DNA of 57,568 nt from Verrucomicrobiia bacterium (GTDB taxonomy: Bacteria > Verrucomicrobiota > Verrucomicrobiia > Palsa-1439): positions 8,500 to 66,067 of the forward strand of contig JAJVHY010000027.1 in NCBI GenBank assembly GCA_022072455.1, written 5' to 3'. Below are positions 1 through 10,800 of this stretch, in pieces. The notes beneath the pieces were generated by a model. That model was given only the letters and a program-made list of their open reading frames with translations. It was not told the origin of the DNA and searched no databases. Numbering within the stretch: position 1 is the first letter of the stretch; each line of letters opens with the position of its first letter. The position numbers and the translations under genes were made by a program.

Positions 1-765
1 CCGGGATCATCCACACCGTCATCCAAACCGGCTGCGAGTTCAGTCTCAACACCAACCTCACCACCGTCGCCGTGGATGGCGTCAGCTTCACCAACCTCTT
101 TGTCTCCGCCACCGGCACCGCCTGCACTTGGACAGCCAGCGCCAATGTCCCGTGGCTGACCAATCTCTTTCCCGCGAGTGGCACCGGCACCGCGCCGGTC
201 GTCTTCAGCATCCTCCCGAATGCCGGGCCCAGTCGGACCGGTGAAGTCACCGCAGCCGGGATCATCCACACCGTCATCCAAACCGGCTGCGAGTTCAGTC
301 TCAACACCAACCTCACCACCGTCGCCGTGGATGGCGTCAGCTTCACCAACCTCTTTGTCTCCGCCACCGGCACCGCCTGCACCTGGACAGCCAGCGCCGA
401 TGTCCTGTGGCTGACCAACCACTTTCCCGCGAGTGGCACCGGCACCGCGCCGGTCGTCTTCAGCGTTCTGCCCAATGCCGGCCCCAGTCGGACCGGTGAA
501 GTCACCGCCGCCGGGATCGTCCATACCGTCATCCAGTCCGGCTGCGAGTTCAGTCTCAACACCAACCTCACCACCGTCGCCGTGGATGGCGTCAGCTTCA
601 CCAACCTCTTTGTCTCCGCCACCGGCACCGCCTGCACCTGGACAGCCAGCGCCAATGTCCCGTGGTTGACCAATCTCTTCACCGCCAGCGGCACCGGCTC
701 CACTCCGGTCGCCTTCAGCATCCTCCCCAATGCAGGCGAGACGCGCACCGGTGTCGTCATGGCAG
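1..765 (+). repeat. Three tandem 255-bp coding repeats
   Basis: The sequence CCGGGATCATCCACACCGTC at position 1 recurs at 256, and with one change (CCGGGATCGTCCATACCGTC) at 511, giving an exact 255-bp period and an in-frame 85-codon unit. The copies differ at only a few positions at DNA level, whereas the next unit (from about 766) is clearly diverged. Such near identity points to recent duplication or ongoing homogenisation. Copies may continue upstream of the window. Confidence 0.92.
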
Positions 766-1436
766 CCGACATTGAGCACTTGGTCATCCAAATTGGTTGT
801 GAATTAACTATGTCGCCAACCAATTCCTCGTTCACCGCGACGGGAGGACTCGGCGGATTCTCGGTGAACCCCAATGGCACCGCGTGTGTCTGGACAATCA
901 CTGCACCGGCGGACTGGATCACGATTGACTCACCAACCAATGGAGCCGGCTTGACGGTTGTCAGCTATAGCGTCCAGACCAACACCACCACACTCCCGCG
1001 CACCGCGACAATCACCGTCGCTGGCGTGAGCCATGTTGTTGAGCAGGCCGCAGCTGAATTGCCGCCCTTTGTGCAATGGCAACTCGACAACTTCAAATGC
1101 ACCAATTGTCCCGAAGCGGCAACCACCGCGGACCCTGATGGCGACGGTCAGGATAACTGGGCCGAATTCCTCGCGGGGTTCGCCCCCACCAACAGCGCGT
1201 CATTCTTCCAGATCACCGGCCTGAATGCCGAAGGACCAGACCTTCGCGTGAATTGGCTGGCCGGGGGCGGACGCACCAACGTCGTCCAGTCCACGGAAAA
1301 GCTGACCACTAATTTCACGGACATCAGTTCGCTCTACATCATTCCCCCCGGTGTCCCGGTATTGACCAACCACCTCCATTTGGGCGGTGCGACCAACCAC
1401 CCATCGCATTTCTACCGGATCCGTCTGGTGCCCTAG
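1..1436 (+). CDS. Secreted BACON-repeat protein, 5' truncated by window edge
   Basis: The reading frame is open from the first bases of the window, so only the C-terminal part (about 478 residues) is visible. It consists of three nearly identical 85-residue repeats and a fourth, divergent one. Each has the pattern C-x-W-x-A ... W(L/I) ... R(T)G ... I/V-x-Q-x-GC, which is typical of BACON/BACON-like beta-sandwich domains found on secreted carbohydrate-active or adhesive proteins. After the repeats comes a segment with PPFVQWQLDNF, a DPDGDG calcium-loop-like stretch (around 1133-1147) and a final module ending HFYRIRLVP. A comparable tail closes the giant protease at 4853-19015. I infer an extracellular, surface-associated role; no catalytic domain is visible in this part. 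The N-terminus, signal peptide and total repeat number lie outside the window. Confidence 0.8.
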   Translation, partial: GIIHTVIQTGCEFSLNTNLTTVAVDGVSFTNLFVSATGTACTWTASANVPWLTNLFPASGTGTAPVVFSILPNAGPSRTGEVTAAGIIHTVIQTGCEFSLNTNLTTVAVDGVSFTNLFVSATGTACTWTASADVLWLTNHFPASGTGTAPVVFSVLPNAGPSRTGEVTAAGIVHTVIQSGCEFSLNTNLTTVAVDGVSFTNLFVSATGTACTWTASANVPWLTNLFTASGTGSTPVAFSILPNAGETRTGVVMAADIEHLVIQIGCELTMSPTNSSFTATGGLGGFSVNPNGTACVWTITAPADWITIDSPTNGAGLTVVSYSVQTNTTTLPRTATITVAGVSHVVEQAAAELPPFVQWQLDNFKCTNCPEAATTADPDGDGQDNWAEFLAGFAPTNSASFFQITGLNAEGPDLRVNWLAGGGRTNVVQSTEKLTTNFTDISSLYIIPPGVPVLTNHLHLGGATNHPSHFYRIRLVP

Positions 1437-1494
1437 CGTGGGCTTGCGGACCCACCACTCGACAGCCACGCCCGATTCGCGTAGCATCAGGCTG

Positions 1495-2928
1495 ATGGAT
1501 ATCGAGACTAATGCTCGCGAGTTGCGCGCCCTCCTCGGTGCCGACGCCGTCATCAGCACACCGACCGAACTCCTCGTCTACGAGTGCGATGCCTACACGC
1601 TGGAAAAGTTTCTCCCGAACATTGTCGTTCTCCCACGCACGACCGAACAAGTCGTCGCCACCGTCAAATACTGCGCCGAGAACAAGTTGACCATCATCCC
1701 CCGCGGCGCCGGCACCAGCCTGAGCGGTACCGTGTTGGCTGTTGACGGAGGCGTGATGATCGGGCTGGCGCGGATGAACAAGATCCTCCACGTGGATGTC
1801 CGCAATCGCCGAGCCCTCGTCGAAGCCGGTTGCGTCAACGCCTGGATTACCAACGCCGCCAAACCGCACGGGCTATATTATGCGCCCGACCCGTCGAGCC
1901 AACCGGCCTGCACCATCGGCGGCAACGTCGCCACCAATGCCGGCGGGCCGCACACGCTCAAGTACGGCGTCACGACGAACCACATCCTCGGTTTCGAGAT
2001 GGTCTTGCCGGACGGCTCGCTCGTCTGGCTCGGCGCGACACCCGATGGCGGCGAAGATGTCGATGGATATGATCTGCGCGGCGCGGTCATCGGCTGTGAA
2101 GGCATGTTCGGCATCGTCACTCGCATCCTCGTCCGCCTCACCCGCGCGCCACAAGCCTACAAAACTCTGCTCTGCGTCTTCGAGACCATCGACGAAGCGA
2201 GCCAAGCCGTCAGCGACATCATCGCTGCCGGCATCGTTCCCGGCGCGCTGGAAATGATGGACCAACCCATCACCCAAGCCGTCGAAGCCGCGTACAAAGT
2301 CGGCCTCCCCCTCGACGCCGGCGCGGTGCTCATCATTGAACTCGACGGCCTCGCCGCCGGCCTGGAACGCCAAACCCAACGCGTCATTGACCTCTGCCAG
2401 CAAAATCACAGCCGCGAAATCCGCATCGCCAAAGATGACACCGAACGCTTGGCGCTCTGGAAATGCCGGAAGCAAGCCTTCGGCGCGATTGGCCGGCTCA
2501 GCCCGAATTTCATCACCCAGGACGGCACCGTGCCGCGCTCAAAATTGCCGGAGCTGATGCGCTTCATCCGCGCGACCAGCGAGAAATACGGCCTCCGCAT
2601 CCCGAACGTCTTCCATGCCGGCGACGGCAACATCCACCCACTCGTCCTCTACGACGAACGCGACCCTGATCAAATCCACCGCGCCATCGCCGCTGGCAAC
2701 GAGATTCTCCAACGCTGCCTCGACCTCGGCGGCAGTGTGACCGGCGAACATGGCATCGGCGTTGAGAAAATTGATTTCATGGAAAAGCAGCACGCGCCGG
2801 CTGACCTCGCAGCGATGCAGAAACTCCGGCGCGTGTTCGATCCCGAGCACCGCTGCAATCCCCATAAGATTTTTCCCGGCTCGAAGCGCTGCCCCGGGCT
2901 GATCATCAAAAAACAGGCGGCCGCATGA
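1495..2928 (+). CDS. glcD: Glycolate oxidase subunit GlcD (FAD-linked oxidase)
   Basis: 477-residue FAD-binding subunit of glycolate/lactate-type oxidase, which oxidises glycolate to glyoxylate and passes electrons to the iron-sulfur subunit. The N-terminal PCMH-type FAD domain shows PRGAGTSLSG (around residues 70-80) and TIGGNVATNAGG. The C-terminal FAD-oxidase domain has GDGNIHPL and the conserved GSVTGEHGIGVEK near the end. I chose the ATG at 1495 because the protein then begins at the normal point of the family (MDIETNARELRALLG). An upstream in-frame ATG at 1387 lies inside the preceding gene and would add unrelated residues. The stop codon overlaps the glcE start by 4 bp (ATGA), indicating an operon glcD-glcE-glcF with translational coupling. 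Confidence 0.93.
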   Translation: MDIETNARELRALLGADAVISTPTELLVYECDAYTLEKFLPNIVVLPRTTEQVVATVKYCAENKLTIIPRGAGTSLSGTVLAVDGGVMIGLARMNKILHVDVRNRRALVEAGCVNAWITNAAKPHGLYYAPDPSSQPACTIGGNVATNAGGPHTLKYGVTTNHILGFEMVLPDGSLVWLGATPDGGEDVDGYDLRGAVIGCEGMFGIVTRILVRLTRAPQAYKTLLCVFETIDEASQAVSDIIAAGIVPGALEMMDQPITQAVEAAYKVGLPLDAGAVLIIELDGLAAGLERQTQRVIDLCQQNHSREIRIAKDDTERLALWKCRKQAFGAIGRLSPNFITQDGTVPRSKLPELMRFIRATSEKYGLRIPNVFHAGDGNIHPLVLYDERDPDQIHRAIAAGNEILQRCLDLGGSVTGEHGIGVEKIDFMEKQHAPADLAAMQKLRRVFDPEHRCNPHKIFPGSKRCPGLIIKKQAAA

Positions 2929-3671
2929 ACATCGTCCACAGTCCGGCAGACATGACAGTGACCGTTGCCGGCGGCGTTCCGATATCAACCCTGCAGGCGG
3001 AACTCGTGAAGAACAGTCAATGGCTGCCGGTCGATCCACCGGGCAGTCTCACAGTCCGGCAACTCCTCGACACCAACGCCAGCGGCCCGCGCCGGTATGG
3101 TTTCGGCACGATTCGCGAGCATCTGCTCGGGGTCCGGGTCCGGATGGGAGAGCAGGTCATCAATGCCGGCGGCCGAGTCATGAAGAACGTCGCCGGCTAC
3201 GATCTCTGCCGGCTCATGGTCGGGGCACATGGGACTCTCGGTGAAATTCTGGAAGCAACGTTCAAACTCCGGCCCGTGCCGGAAGTGGAGAAGTTCGTGC
3301 AGAAGCAATGCGACTCACTGGACGAAGCCGGTCAGTTGATTGAGCTGGTCTTACGTTCGCCAGTGATCCCGGTCGTACTCGATTTGGTTTCCCCGGCAAC
3401 GGTCGTTGTCGGACTGGCCGGGACACAGGAGGAAGTCGAGTGGCAGTTGCAGCAATTGCCGTTCAGTGAGCCGGGAAATCTCGACTACAACCGGGTGCTG
3501 CCGACGTGCGTTTCGGTGTTGCCATCGAAACTGATCGAGACGGTGCGCGGGTTGACGACGTTTGTGGCGCGGGCGGGCAATGGGGTTGTGTATCACGATG
3601 GGCCGAAGGAGACAGGCGAGACGCCTGTCCCACTATTGCAGCAGCGAGTCCGGGAGGCGTTCCGTGGCTGA
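2925..3671 (+). CDS. glcE: Glycolate oxidase subunit GlcE (FAD-binding)
   Basis: 248-residue second FAD-binding subunit of glycolate oxidase. It carries a PCMH-type fold with TVAGGVPISTLQAEL, the NASGPRRYGFGTIREHLLGV stretch and GGRVMKNVAGYDLCRLMVGAHGTLG, all characteristic of GlcE. It is shorter than the enterobacterial protein (about 350 residues), as is common outside Proteobacteria. It starts within the glcD stop (ATGA at 2925) and its own stop lies inside the first codons of glcF. The C-terminal region contains a palindromic repeat (3611-3629) that is read through in frame as TGETPVPLL, so the extreme C-terminus may be lineage-specific. Confidence 0.88.
   Translation: MNIVHSPADMTVTVAGGVPISTLQAELVKNSQWLPVDPPGSLTVRQLLDTNASGPRRYGFGTIREHLLGVRVRMGEQVINAGGRVMKNVAGYDLCRLMVGAHGTLGEILEATFKLRPVPEVEKFVQKQCDSLDEAGQLIELVLRSPVIPVVLDLVSPATVVVGLAGTQEEVEWQLQQLPFSEPGNLDYNRVLPTCVSVLPSKLIETVRGLTTFVARAGNGVVYHDGPKETGETPVPLLQQRVREAFRG
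3611..3629. repeat. REP-like palindrome inside glcE
   Basis: GACAGGCG-AGA-CGCCTGTC is a perfect 8-bp stem with a 3-nt loop. It lies within the glcE coding region and is translated as TGETPVP. I remember the same palindrome, with the same translated peptides, as a frequent interspersed element in Pedosphaera-like verrucomicrobial genomes; that is memory and not a check. No second copy was noticed in this window. Confidence 0.65.
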
Positions 3672-4863
3672 ACAATTCCTCGACTACGACAAGGCGCTGA
3701 CGTGCATTCACTGCGGGCTCTGCCTCGCGCATTGCCCGACTTACCTAGAGACTGGCAACGAGAACGATTCGCCGCGCGGGCGCATTTACACGATGCGCGC
3801 GATTCAGAATGACCGGCTGAAACTCGACGCGACAACGGTGAAGCACCTTGATTTGTGTCTCGGTTGCCGGGCCTGCGAAGCGGTTTGCCCCAGCGGCGTG
3901 CATTACGGCAAACTGCTGGAAACGACGCGCGAACACATCGAGAAGAATTATCGGCGATCTGTCTTTCAGACTTTTCTGCGGAAGATATTCATCGAACAGG
4001 TTTTCCCGTATCCATGGCGCACAACGATGGCCATCGCGCCGGTCAAACTGTTGCGGGCACTCGGCTTGGGCGCGCTCCTGCCGGAGATCGCCGCGTTTGT
4101 TCCGCAGGAAGCCCGCTCGGTCAAGTTGCCGGAAGTCTCGCCGGCAACCGCGCCGAAGCGCGGGCGCGTCGGATTGATTACCGGCTGCGTTCAGAGTGTG
4201 ATGTTTGGCGAGACGAATGCCGCGACGGTGAAACTACTGAATCGCGCCGGCTACGATGTCGTGACGCCGCGGGAGCAAGTCTGTTGCGGCGCGCTCTACG
4301 CGCATTCCGGCAATCTCGCCAGCGCCCGGGAAGTTGCCCGGCAAAACATCAAAGTCTTCGAGCGGGCCGAGGTTGATCTGATTGTTATCAACGCCGCCGG
4401 TTGCGGTTCGACGCTCAAGGAATACGGGCATCTGGTCGGCACGGATGCTGGCGTGAAGTTTGCCGCCAAGGTGAAGGACTTGTCCGAGGTGCTGCTGCCC
4501 CGCCAAGGTAAATGCGCCACGCGTGTGACGTTTCACGATGCTTGTCATCTCGCCCATGCTCAACGCATCACAGCCCAACCGCGCGCGTTGGTGAAAGCGA
4601 TTGCCGGCGATCAGTACGTTGAATTGCCGGAAGCGGCGATTTGTTGTGGGAGCGCCGGCAGCTACAATCTCACCGAACCCGGCATGGCTGGACAACTCCA
4701 GCGGCGCAAGGTGGAAAACATCCTCAAAACCGAAGCGTTGACAGTCGTCACGACCAATCCCGGTTGCATCCTCCAAATCCGTGCTGGATTAAAAAAAGCC
4801 GGGGCGCTCGATGTGCGGGTGGTTCATCTCGCAGATTTTTTGGCCGAGACCATCAGGGCGTGA
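3664..4863 (+). CDS. glcF: Glycolate oxidase iron-sulfur subunit GlcF
   Basis: 399-residue electron-transfer subunit with two 4Fe-4S motifs near the N-terminus: CIHCGLCLAHCP (C14, C17, C20, C24) and CLGCRACEAVCP (C65, C68, C71, C75). Two cysteine-rich CCG domains follow (VCCGALYAHSG and ICCGSAGSYN), as in GlcF and heterodisulfide-reductase-like proteins. The start is the GTG at 3664, preceded by GGGAGG at 3652-3657 with 6-nt spacing; an ATG at 3562 in the same frame would add residues unlike the family. The first codons overlap the end of glcE by 8 bp. The 3' end overlaps the convergent giant protease gene by 11 bp, so no intergenic terminator fits between them. Confidence 0.93.
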   Translation: MAEQFLDYDKALTCIHCGLCLAHCPTYLETGNENDSPRGRIYTMRAIQNDRLKLDATTVKHLDLCLGCRACEAVCPSGVHYGKLLETTREHIEKNYRRSVFQTFLRKIFIEQVFPYPWRTTMAIAPVKLLRALGLGALLPEIAAFVPQEARSVKLPEVSPATAPKRGRVGLITGCVQSVMFGETNAATVKLLNRAGYDVVTPREQVCCGALYAHSGNLASAREVARQNIKVFERAEVDLIVINAAGCGSTLKEYGHLVGTDAGVKFAAKVKDLSEVLLPRQGKCATRVTFHDACHLAHAQRITAQPRALVKAIAGDQYVELPEAAICCGSAGSYNLTEPGMAGQLQRRKVENILKTEALTVVTTNPGCILQIRAGLKKAGALDVRVVHLADFLAETIRA

Positions 4864-7800
4864 TCTTGACGCGGTAGAACGCCGGCGTCGGCGGAGCCGG
4901 GTCCGGTAATTCCAATAACGCGCCTGTGCCCGGCGTTGCCGGACCGAGGTCGCTCCAATTCGCTGCGTTCAGGGCGACGCCACGCTGGAGTTGGTAGGTT
5001 TTTCCGGCGACAGATGGGAGCCAGACATGGACGGTGCCATCTTCGATCGTGATCGCCACAATGGCCGGCACCGACTGCGCACTCAACGGCAACGTGCCGG
5101 CACTGTATTCCTGCAGATTCGTAAACCCGTCGCCATCGGGATCCGGCGGATCAGCCGGGGACAATGGATCGAGGCCGGTGGCTTGTTCCCATTCGTTCGG
5201 CAAACCGTCGCCATCCGCGTCCATGCCCACCGCGAGAATCCGCACGCCGACCGACAGGGTGCCGCCGGTGCGAACGAATCGGGCACAAGAGTTCGTGATG
5301 ACCAGGGTATTAACGACGGCCGTTCCACCGGCGAGGGTGAAGGTGCCGTTGCGGAGGTCAAGGGTGCCGGTTACCGTGACCAGACCGCCGGTCACAGTCA
5401 GATTGCCGCTGCCGGTGCCCGCGCAATCGCCAAGGGTGACGGCATTGAACTGGGCGGAGCCGCCGCTAATGATGAGGTGGCCGGTACCTTGCGCACCAAA
5501 GATGGCATTGGTTGCCTGAAGCAGACCAGCAGCAACCGCGACGGTGCCGGTGGCACCCGCATCGGTACCCAGTGTGAGTCCCCCGGTCACGAGGTTCGTG
5601 CCGCCGGAGATCGCCAGCATGCCGGTGGCGCCCGCTTTCACCCCAACACTCTGGTTGGCGGCACTGGCGGTGCCGTTGGAAAGCGTGAGTCGGCCCGGCC
5701 CGGCATAGCCGACGTAGAGGCCGGCCGTGGTTTGGAGGTCACCGGCGGTCACCCACACGGCGTTGGTGTTGGTGGCGAGGTGGCCGATGACAAGTTCGGT
5801 GCCACGGAGCAGGCCGCCGGTCAGTTGGACGGTGCCGCAGGCGTTGGATTGGTTACCGAGGATGAGGTCGCGGTACAGGAACGAGCCGCCGGCCACGGTG
5901 AGACTGCCGACGCCAGCCTGCCCGACGACGGTCGCGCCGTTGAGGACCGAGAGAGTGCCGCTGTTGAACCAGACTTCGCCGGTGGCGCCGAGAGCGTGGC
6001 CGATGCTGAATTGCTGCGCGATGGTGTTGGTGGTCCCGGCCATCGTGAGCGCGCCGTGGGCACCGGCTTGCATCCCGACGATCAGGCCAGCCGTACGGAA
6101 GGTGCCGTCCAGCGCGATGAACGCACCAGTACCGGCCGCGCCGACCACGGTGGTGCCATTGGTGACGAGAATCGAGCCGCCGCGCATCACGGCTGTACCG
6201 TCCACCACCAGCGCGGGCGCAGAATTCGGCGCGCCCTCCCCGCCGAGCGCGAAGAGGTTCGCGCTCCCGAGGTAGAGACTGCTCCAGATCGTGCCCGTGA
6301 TGGGGGAACTCCGGTACCAATAAGTCGGCAACGAACTACCTGAATAGAGGTCACCGTTCAACAGAGCCAGACCGGATATCAACGTGTTCGGGGCTGTCAA
6401 AACAGGGCCGACCACTTGCCCGGTGCTCGGGTCGAGACGATAAACTCGGCCTCCGCCGGTGGCGTACAGCCAGCCGTCACTGGTTGAGCCGGTCAGGCCG
6501 CCGCTGATGTCTCCGGAAATTGAAAACTGCGCCACGACTTGATCGAGGGCCGGATCCCAGACCAGAATCTCGTTGGTCTGGGCGCGCTGGAGGTAGACGC
6601 GGCCATTCAGGTACGCCGCGCCGTCAATCGGACTGGAGAACCCGGCATCAACGATATCGGCATCAAGCACGGCGCCGGTCTCAGGATCAAGTTCCCACAA
6701 GATGTGCGGGCCGCTGCCGTAGCCGTCAATGTAGAAGAGGCTGTTCGGCCCGGCCGCCAGACCAATCGTGTTCGCTGACGAAAGCGGCGCGACCGGCAGT
6801 GGCAGCGTGCGGCTGAACGGCGAATTCGTCCACGCCAGTTCGCTCAGTGAAGGGTTACCGGTCAACGGTCGCGCGAACGCAAACATGCGGCCAGAAGTCC
6901 CGCCCACAGCGCCGCCGTTGACGACCAGCGCCGCGTTGGTGAGATCGAGGTTGCCGGCCGCGCCGATGCGGCAATCGGTCTGAACGCGCAATGGCGTCGC
7001 CGTCGGCAACGCGGCAAGTTGAAGCGTGTTGGGCCCGTCAACGCGGAGAGTGTTCACAACGAGCGTGGTCGCGGCTTGCGCGAGGGTCTGCGCGTCGGCC
7101 AACACGGTCTTGGTTGTGGCGTTGGTGATAAAGATGACTTGATCGGCGGCTGGCGCGATGCCCAGTGACCATGCCGGCGCATCCTGCCAGTTGCCGCCGG
7201 TGGCCTGGAGCCAACTGTTGGTCTGCACCGGGCCGTAAGTGCTGAAGACATTACCGATGCCGGTATGTCCGACGCCGTCATCTGCATGCAGCCACATGCT
7301 CGCCGCGGTCGTGAGAACCGACAGATTTCCTGTCCACATGCCGTTGACGAATTCGGCGGCGTTGGTCGGATTGATGGGCACGGTTTCGACGCCTTCGAAA
7401 CGGATGTTCGGCGTGTAGCTCGACAAGGCGCCGTTCGGATTTCCCGGCGACCAGGTCAACGGGTCGGGATACCCACTCAGAGTTGCATAGTACGTCCTCG
7501 ATCCGCTGGCGAGGGTGCCACGCGTGTAGGCGATGTACAAAGATCCCGACATGCCGTTGTAGCTGAGGTCTACGAGGAGGTTGCTCGTGCCGTTGTACTC
7601 AAATGGGATGACAAATGGGAATCTGATCGACGACGCACTCGACACTGGCATGTTGGTTTGGCACACGGTCGTCCACTCGTTGGTCTGCCATTGCATGCCG
7701 GTTCCCGTGGTCAGTGCCGTGTGTTTCAGGCGGACCGTCCAGTTCTGGTATGTGACCGGCGACGAGAGCGGCATGTATACCTCCAGCCATAACGCCGTCA

Positions 7801-10800
7801 ACTGCCGCGCCGTCCCGACCTGATTGGTCAAGTACAGTGACTGCGTGCGGACTTGCGGAGAGGTACTGCCCACCGGGTAACTCAATAAACCCGAGCCACT
7901 GCCACTCACCGAAACCGGTGCCGCCCGCTGCCCGTGCAATGTCGCCGGGCCGGTGAAACTCGCAACCGGATTGTTGCCGGCATCCTGCGCAATCACCGTT
8001 ACCGGAAACGCCACGCCCACCGTCTGCGACGCGGCCACCGCACTCCAAGCAAAATGATCCAGCCCGCCACCCACCACCGTGAAAGGCGCCGACTGCCCGG
8101 CATGCCCGGACCCATCGCTCGCTGTCAACTGGATGCCGGTATCAATGTTGTTGACCCTCACCGCGCCGGTCCAGACGCCGTTCGCAAACAACCCGGTCAT
8201 CAACGGCCAAACATTCGCCGCCCCGCTGGTGCCTGTGCCGGTCAGAATAGCGGGCCCGGCATGATTCGAGATCACCAGTCCGTTCACATCCAACGCCGTC
8301 ACCGTCACTGCGAATGGCACGCCGGCCGTCTGGACACTGCCGACCGCCGCCCACGCGTAGTGCTGCACGTCGTTGTCGAGAACCAGCACCAGCGCGTTCG
8401 CCGCCGGGAAACCGGCCGCCGTGGCATCCACCGTGACCGACTGCACGCCGTCGAGTTCCGTGTCATCGATCACCGTCACGTTGAACACCGCCGACGTCTG
8501 CCCCACGGCAATCGTCACCAAGTCGGTCACGGTCAACTCGGACGTGTCACTGCTCGACAGATTCACAGTCAGATTCGTCAACAACGTCCCACTGATGAAC
8601 ACCTTGCCGGTGCCGCTCAACGTCCCCTGCCCCTCGCGCACCCAAGCCGGCACGCTCAAGGTCAACACCGTTGCCTCGTTGTCGAACACCGTGATCGTCG
8701 CGGCGGCCTCGCCCCAATTCTCCACGTGCGCCGTGACCGTGGCCGACTGCGTGCCGTCAATCAACGTCTCATCCACAATCGTCGCGGCAAACACCGCTTG
8801 CGTGGCCCCCTTCGCAATCCCGACCGTGGCCGGCACCGCCACCTCGCTCGTGTCGCTCGAACTCAGATTCACTGTCACGTTCGTACCGGCCGCCGCCGAA
8901 CAGAACACGCGCCCGGTCACCAGCATCCCCTCCGTCGCGCTCGCCGGCAACTCCAGCGCCAACGCCGCCGTTTCATCGTCATCAACTAGGATCGTGGCGG
9001 TACCGTTTTGATACCCCGGTGCCAGCGCGGTCACCGTGGCCGGCCAAGTGCCGTCGAGCAGCCCGTCGTCAACGATACTGATGTTGAACCCGGCGTTAGT
9101 CTGGCCGGCGAGAATCACCACACTGGCCGGCAATGTGGCCGCCGACAGTTCGCTGGAACTCAGCGCGACGGTCAGGTTGGCGGGCGGGGCGGAGGTAACG
9201 CTGACCGTCGCCGCCACCACACCCGCGTTCTCCCCCACGCGGCTCGGCACCGTCACCAGCAACGGACTGATGTACTCCGCCTGAAAGACATTGCCGGTGC
9301 CGCTCTTGCCGCCTGCCTCCGTCGCAATCAACGTCACGTCCCACGCCGGCTGCCAGATCGTGAAGTTCCCGCTCCACGTCCCCGCGACGAACAGCCCGGT
9401 ATTGGTCGGCGTGAGACTCACCGGGGTGCCGGCGCCGATGCACACGCTGAAGGACCCGCTGTTGTCGACAAAGTTCTGGTCGTTGTAATGCAGCGTCAGC
9501 GTTCCCGACGCCGGGGAAGTGAAGACGCCGCTGCTGCCCAGTTGAATGCAATTCCCGCCGACCTTGCCCACAAGCGACAACTCGTTCAGGCCGGGACAAA
9601 CAAACGCGCTCGTGGCCGGCACCGTCCCGAGATAATAGGCGGAGCAACTGTTCGTGGAATGCAGCCCATCGGGGTTTGTGTAACTGCTCCCGCCGGTCGC
9701 GTTCGCGATGCACCCCGACGCCTGATACGAATACACGTGCCCCGCCACCACGGCCACGACCGCCGTGCCGCCCGAACTGTTACCCAGCACGCTCACACAC
9801 ACCTGATCAAACTCACCGTGCGACCACGCGGCCAACGTGGCAGAATTCGTGAACGTCGTCACCGTGTTGTTCCCGGCATCCTGCGCCGTCACAGTGACCG
9901 GCGTGGCCAAGCCAACGTACTGCGGCGACGCAACCGGACTGATGGCCAAATGATGCAACGCACCCACCAACACGTCGAACGCCGCGCTCAACCCGGTCTG
10001 CCCCGCCCCGTCGCTGGCCGTCAGCCGCACGTTCGTATCATTATTACTCACGACGAGACTGCTGGACCAAACGCCGTTGCTGAACGCTCCGCTCACCGCC
10101 GGCGCGACCCCAACCGGCCCGCCGTCGCCCGCGCCGGTAATCAACGCCGGCCCGGCATAATTCGAGATGATCAGATTGTTCAAGTCATACGCCGTCACCG
10201 ACACGCTGAACGGCACCGCCGCTGTCTTCGGACTCGAAACCGCACCCCACGCGAAATGATGCAGGTCATTATCGAACACGTTCAACATCGCACTACCGGG
10301 ACTGAACCCAGCCGCGCTCGCCGTGACGGTGGCCGGCTGCGTGCCGTCCAACTCGCTGTCATCGACGATGGCAACGTTGAACACGACCGACGTCTGCCCG
10401 GCCGCGATACTCACGCTCGGCGGCACCGCTAATTCGGTCGTGTCGCTCGACAGCAGACTGACCGTCAATGGCGCCGGCAATGTCCCCCCGATGCGAACCG
10501 TCCCACCATTCGTGATCGTCCCGCGCCCTTCGTAGGCCGATGCCGGCAACGTCACCACCAGGTTCGTCGGCTCATTGTCAAACACCGTGATACTGGCCAC
10601 TCCGGGAATCCAATTCTGGACTGAAGCTGTCACCGTTACCGGCTGCGTCCCGTCAATCTCAATGTCATTGATAACCGTCGCCGTGAACACCGCGCTGGTC
10701 TGGCCGACCGGAATCGTGACCATAGCCGGCACGGTGAGTTCGGTCAGATCGCTCGAAGCCAGACCCACCGGCACGTTGGTCGCCATAATCACGCTGGCAA

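Noticed and set aside
1-765. Possible CRISPR-like or intergenic satellite repeat
   Set aside because: The 255-bp unit is an exact multiple of three, has no spacers and encodes a coherent BACON domain.
4991-6343. Plus-strand open frame of 450 codons opposite the C-terminal repeats of the giant gene
   Set aside because: Low-complexity antisense translation of the beta-helix repeats; the minus-strand frame has coherent repeats and an uninterrupted 14 kb.
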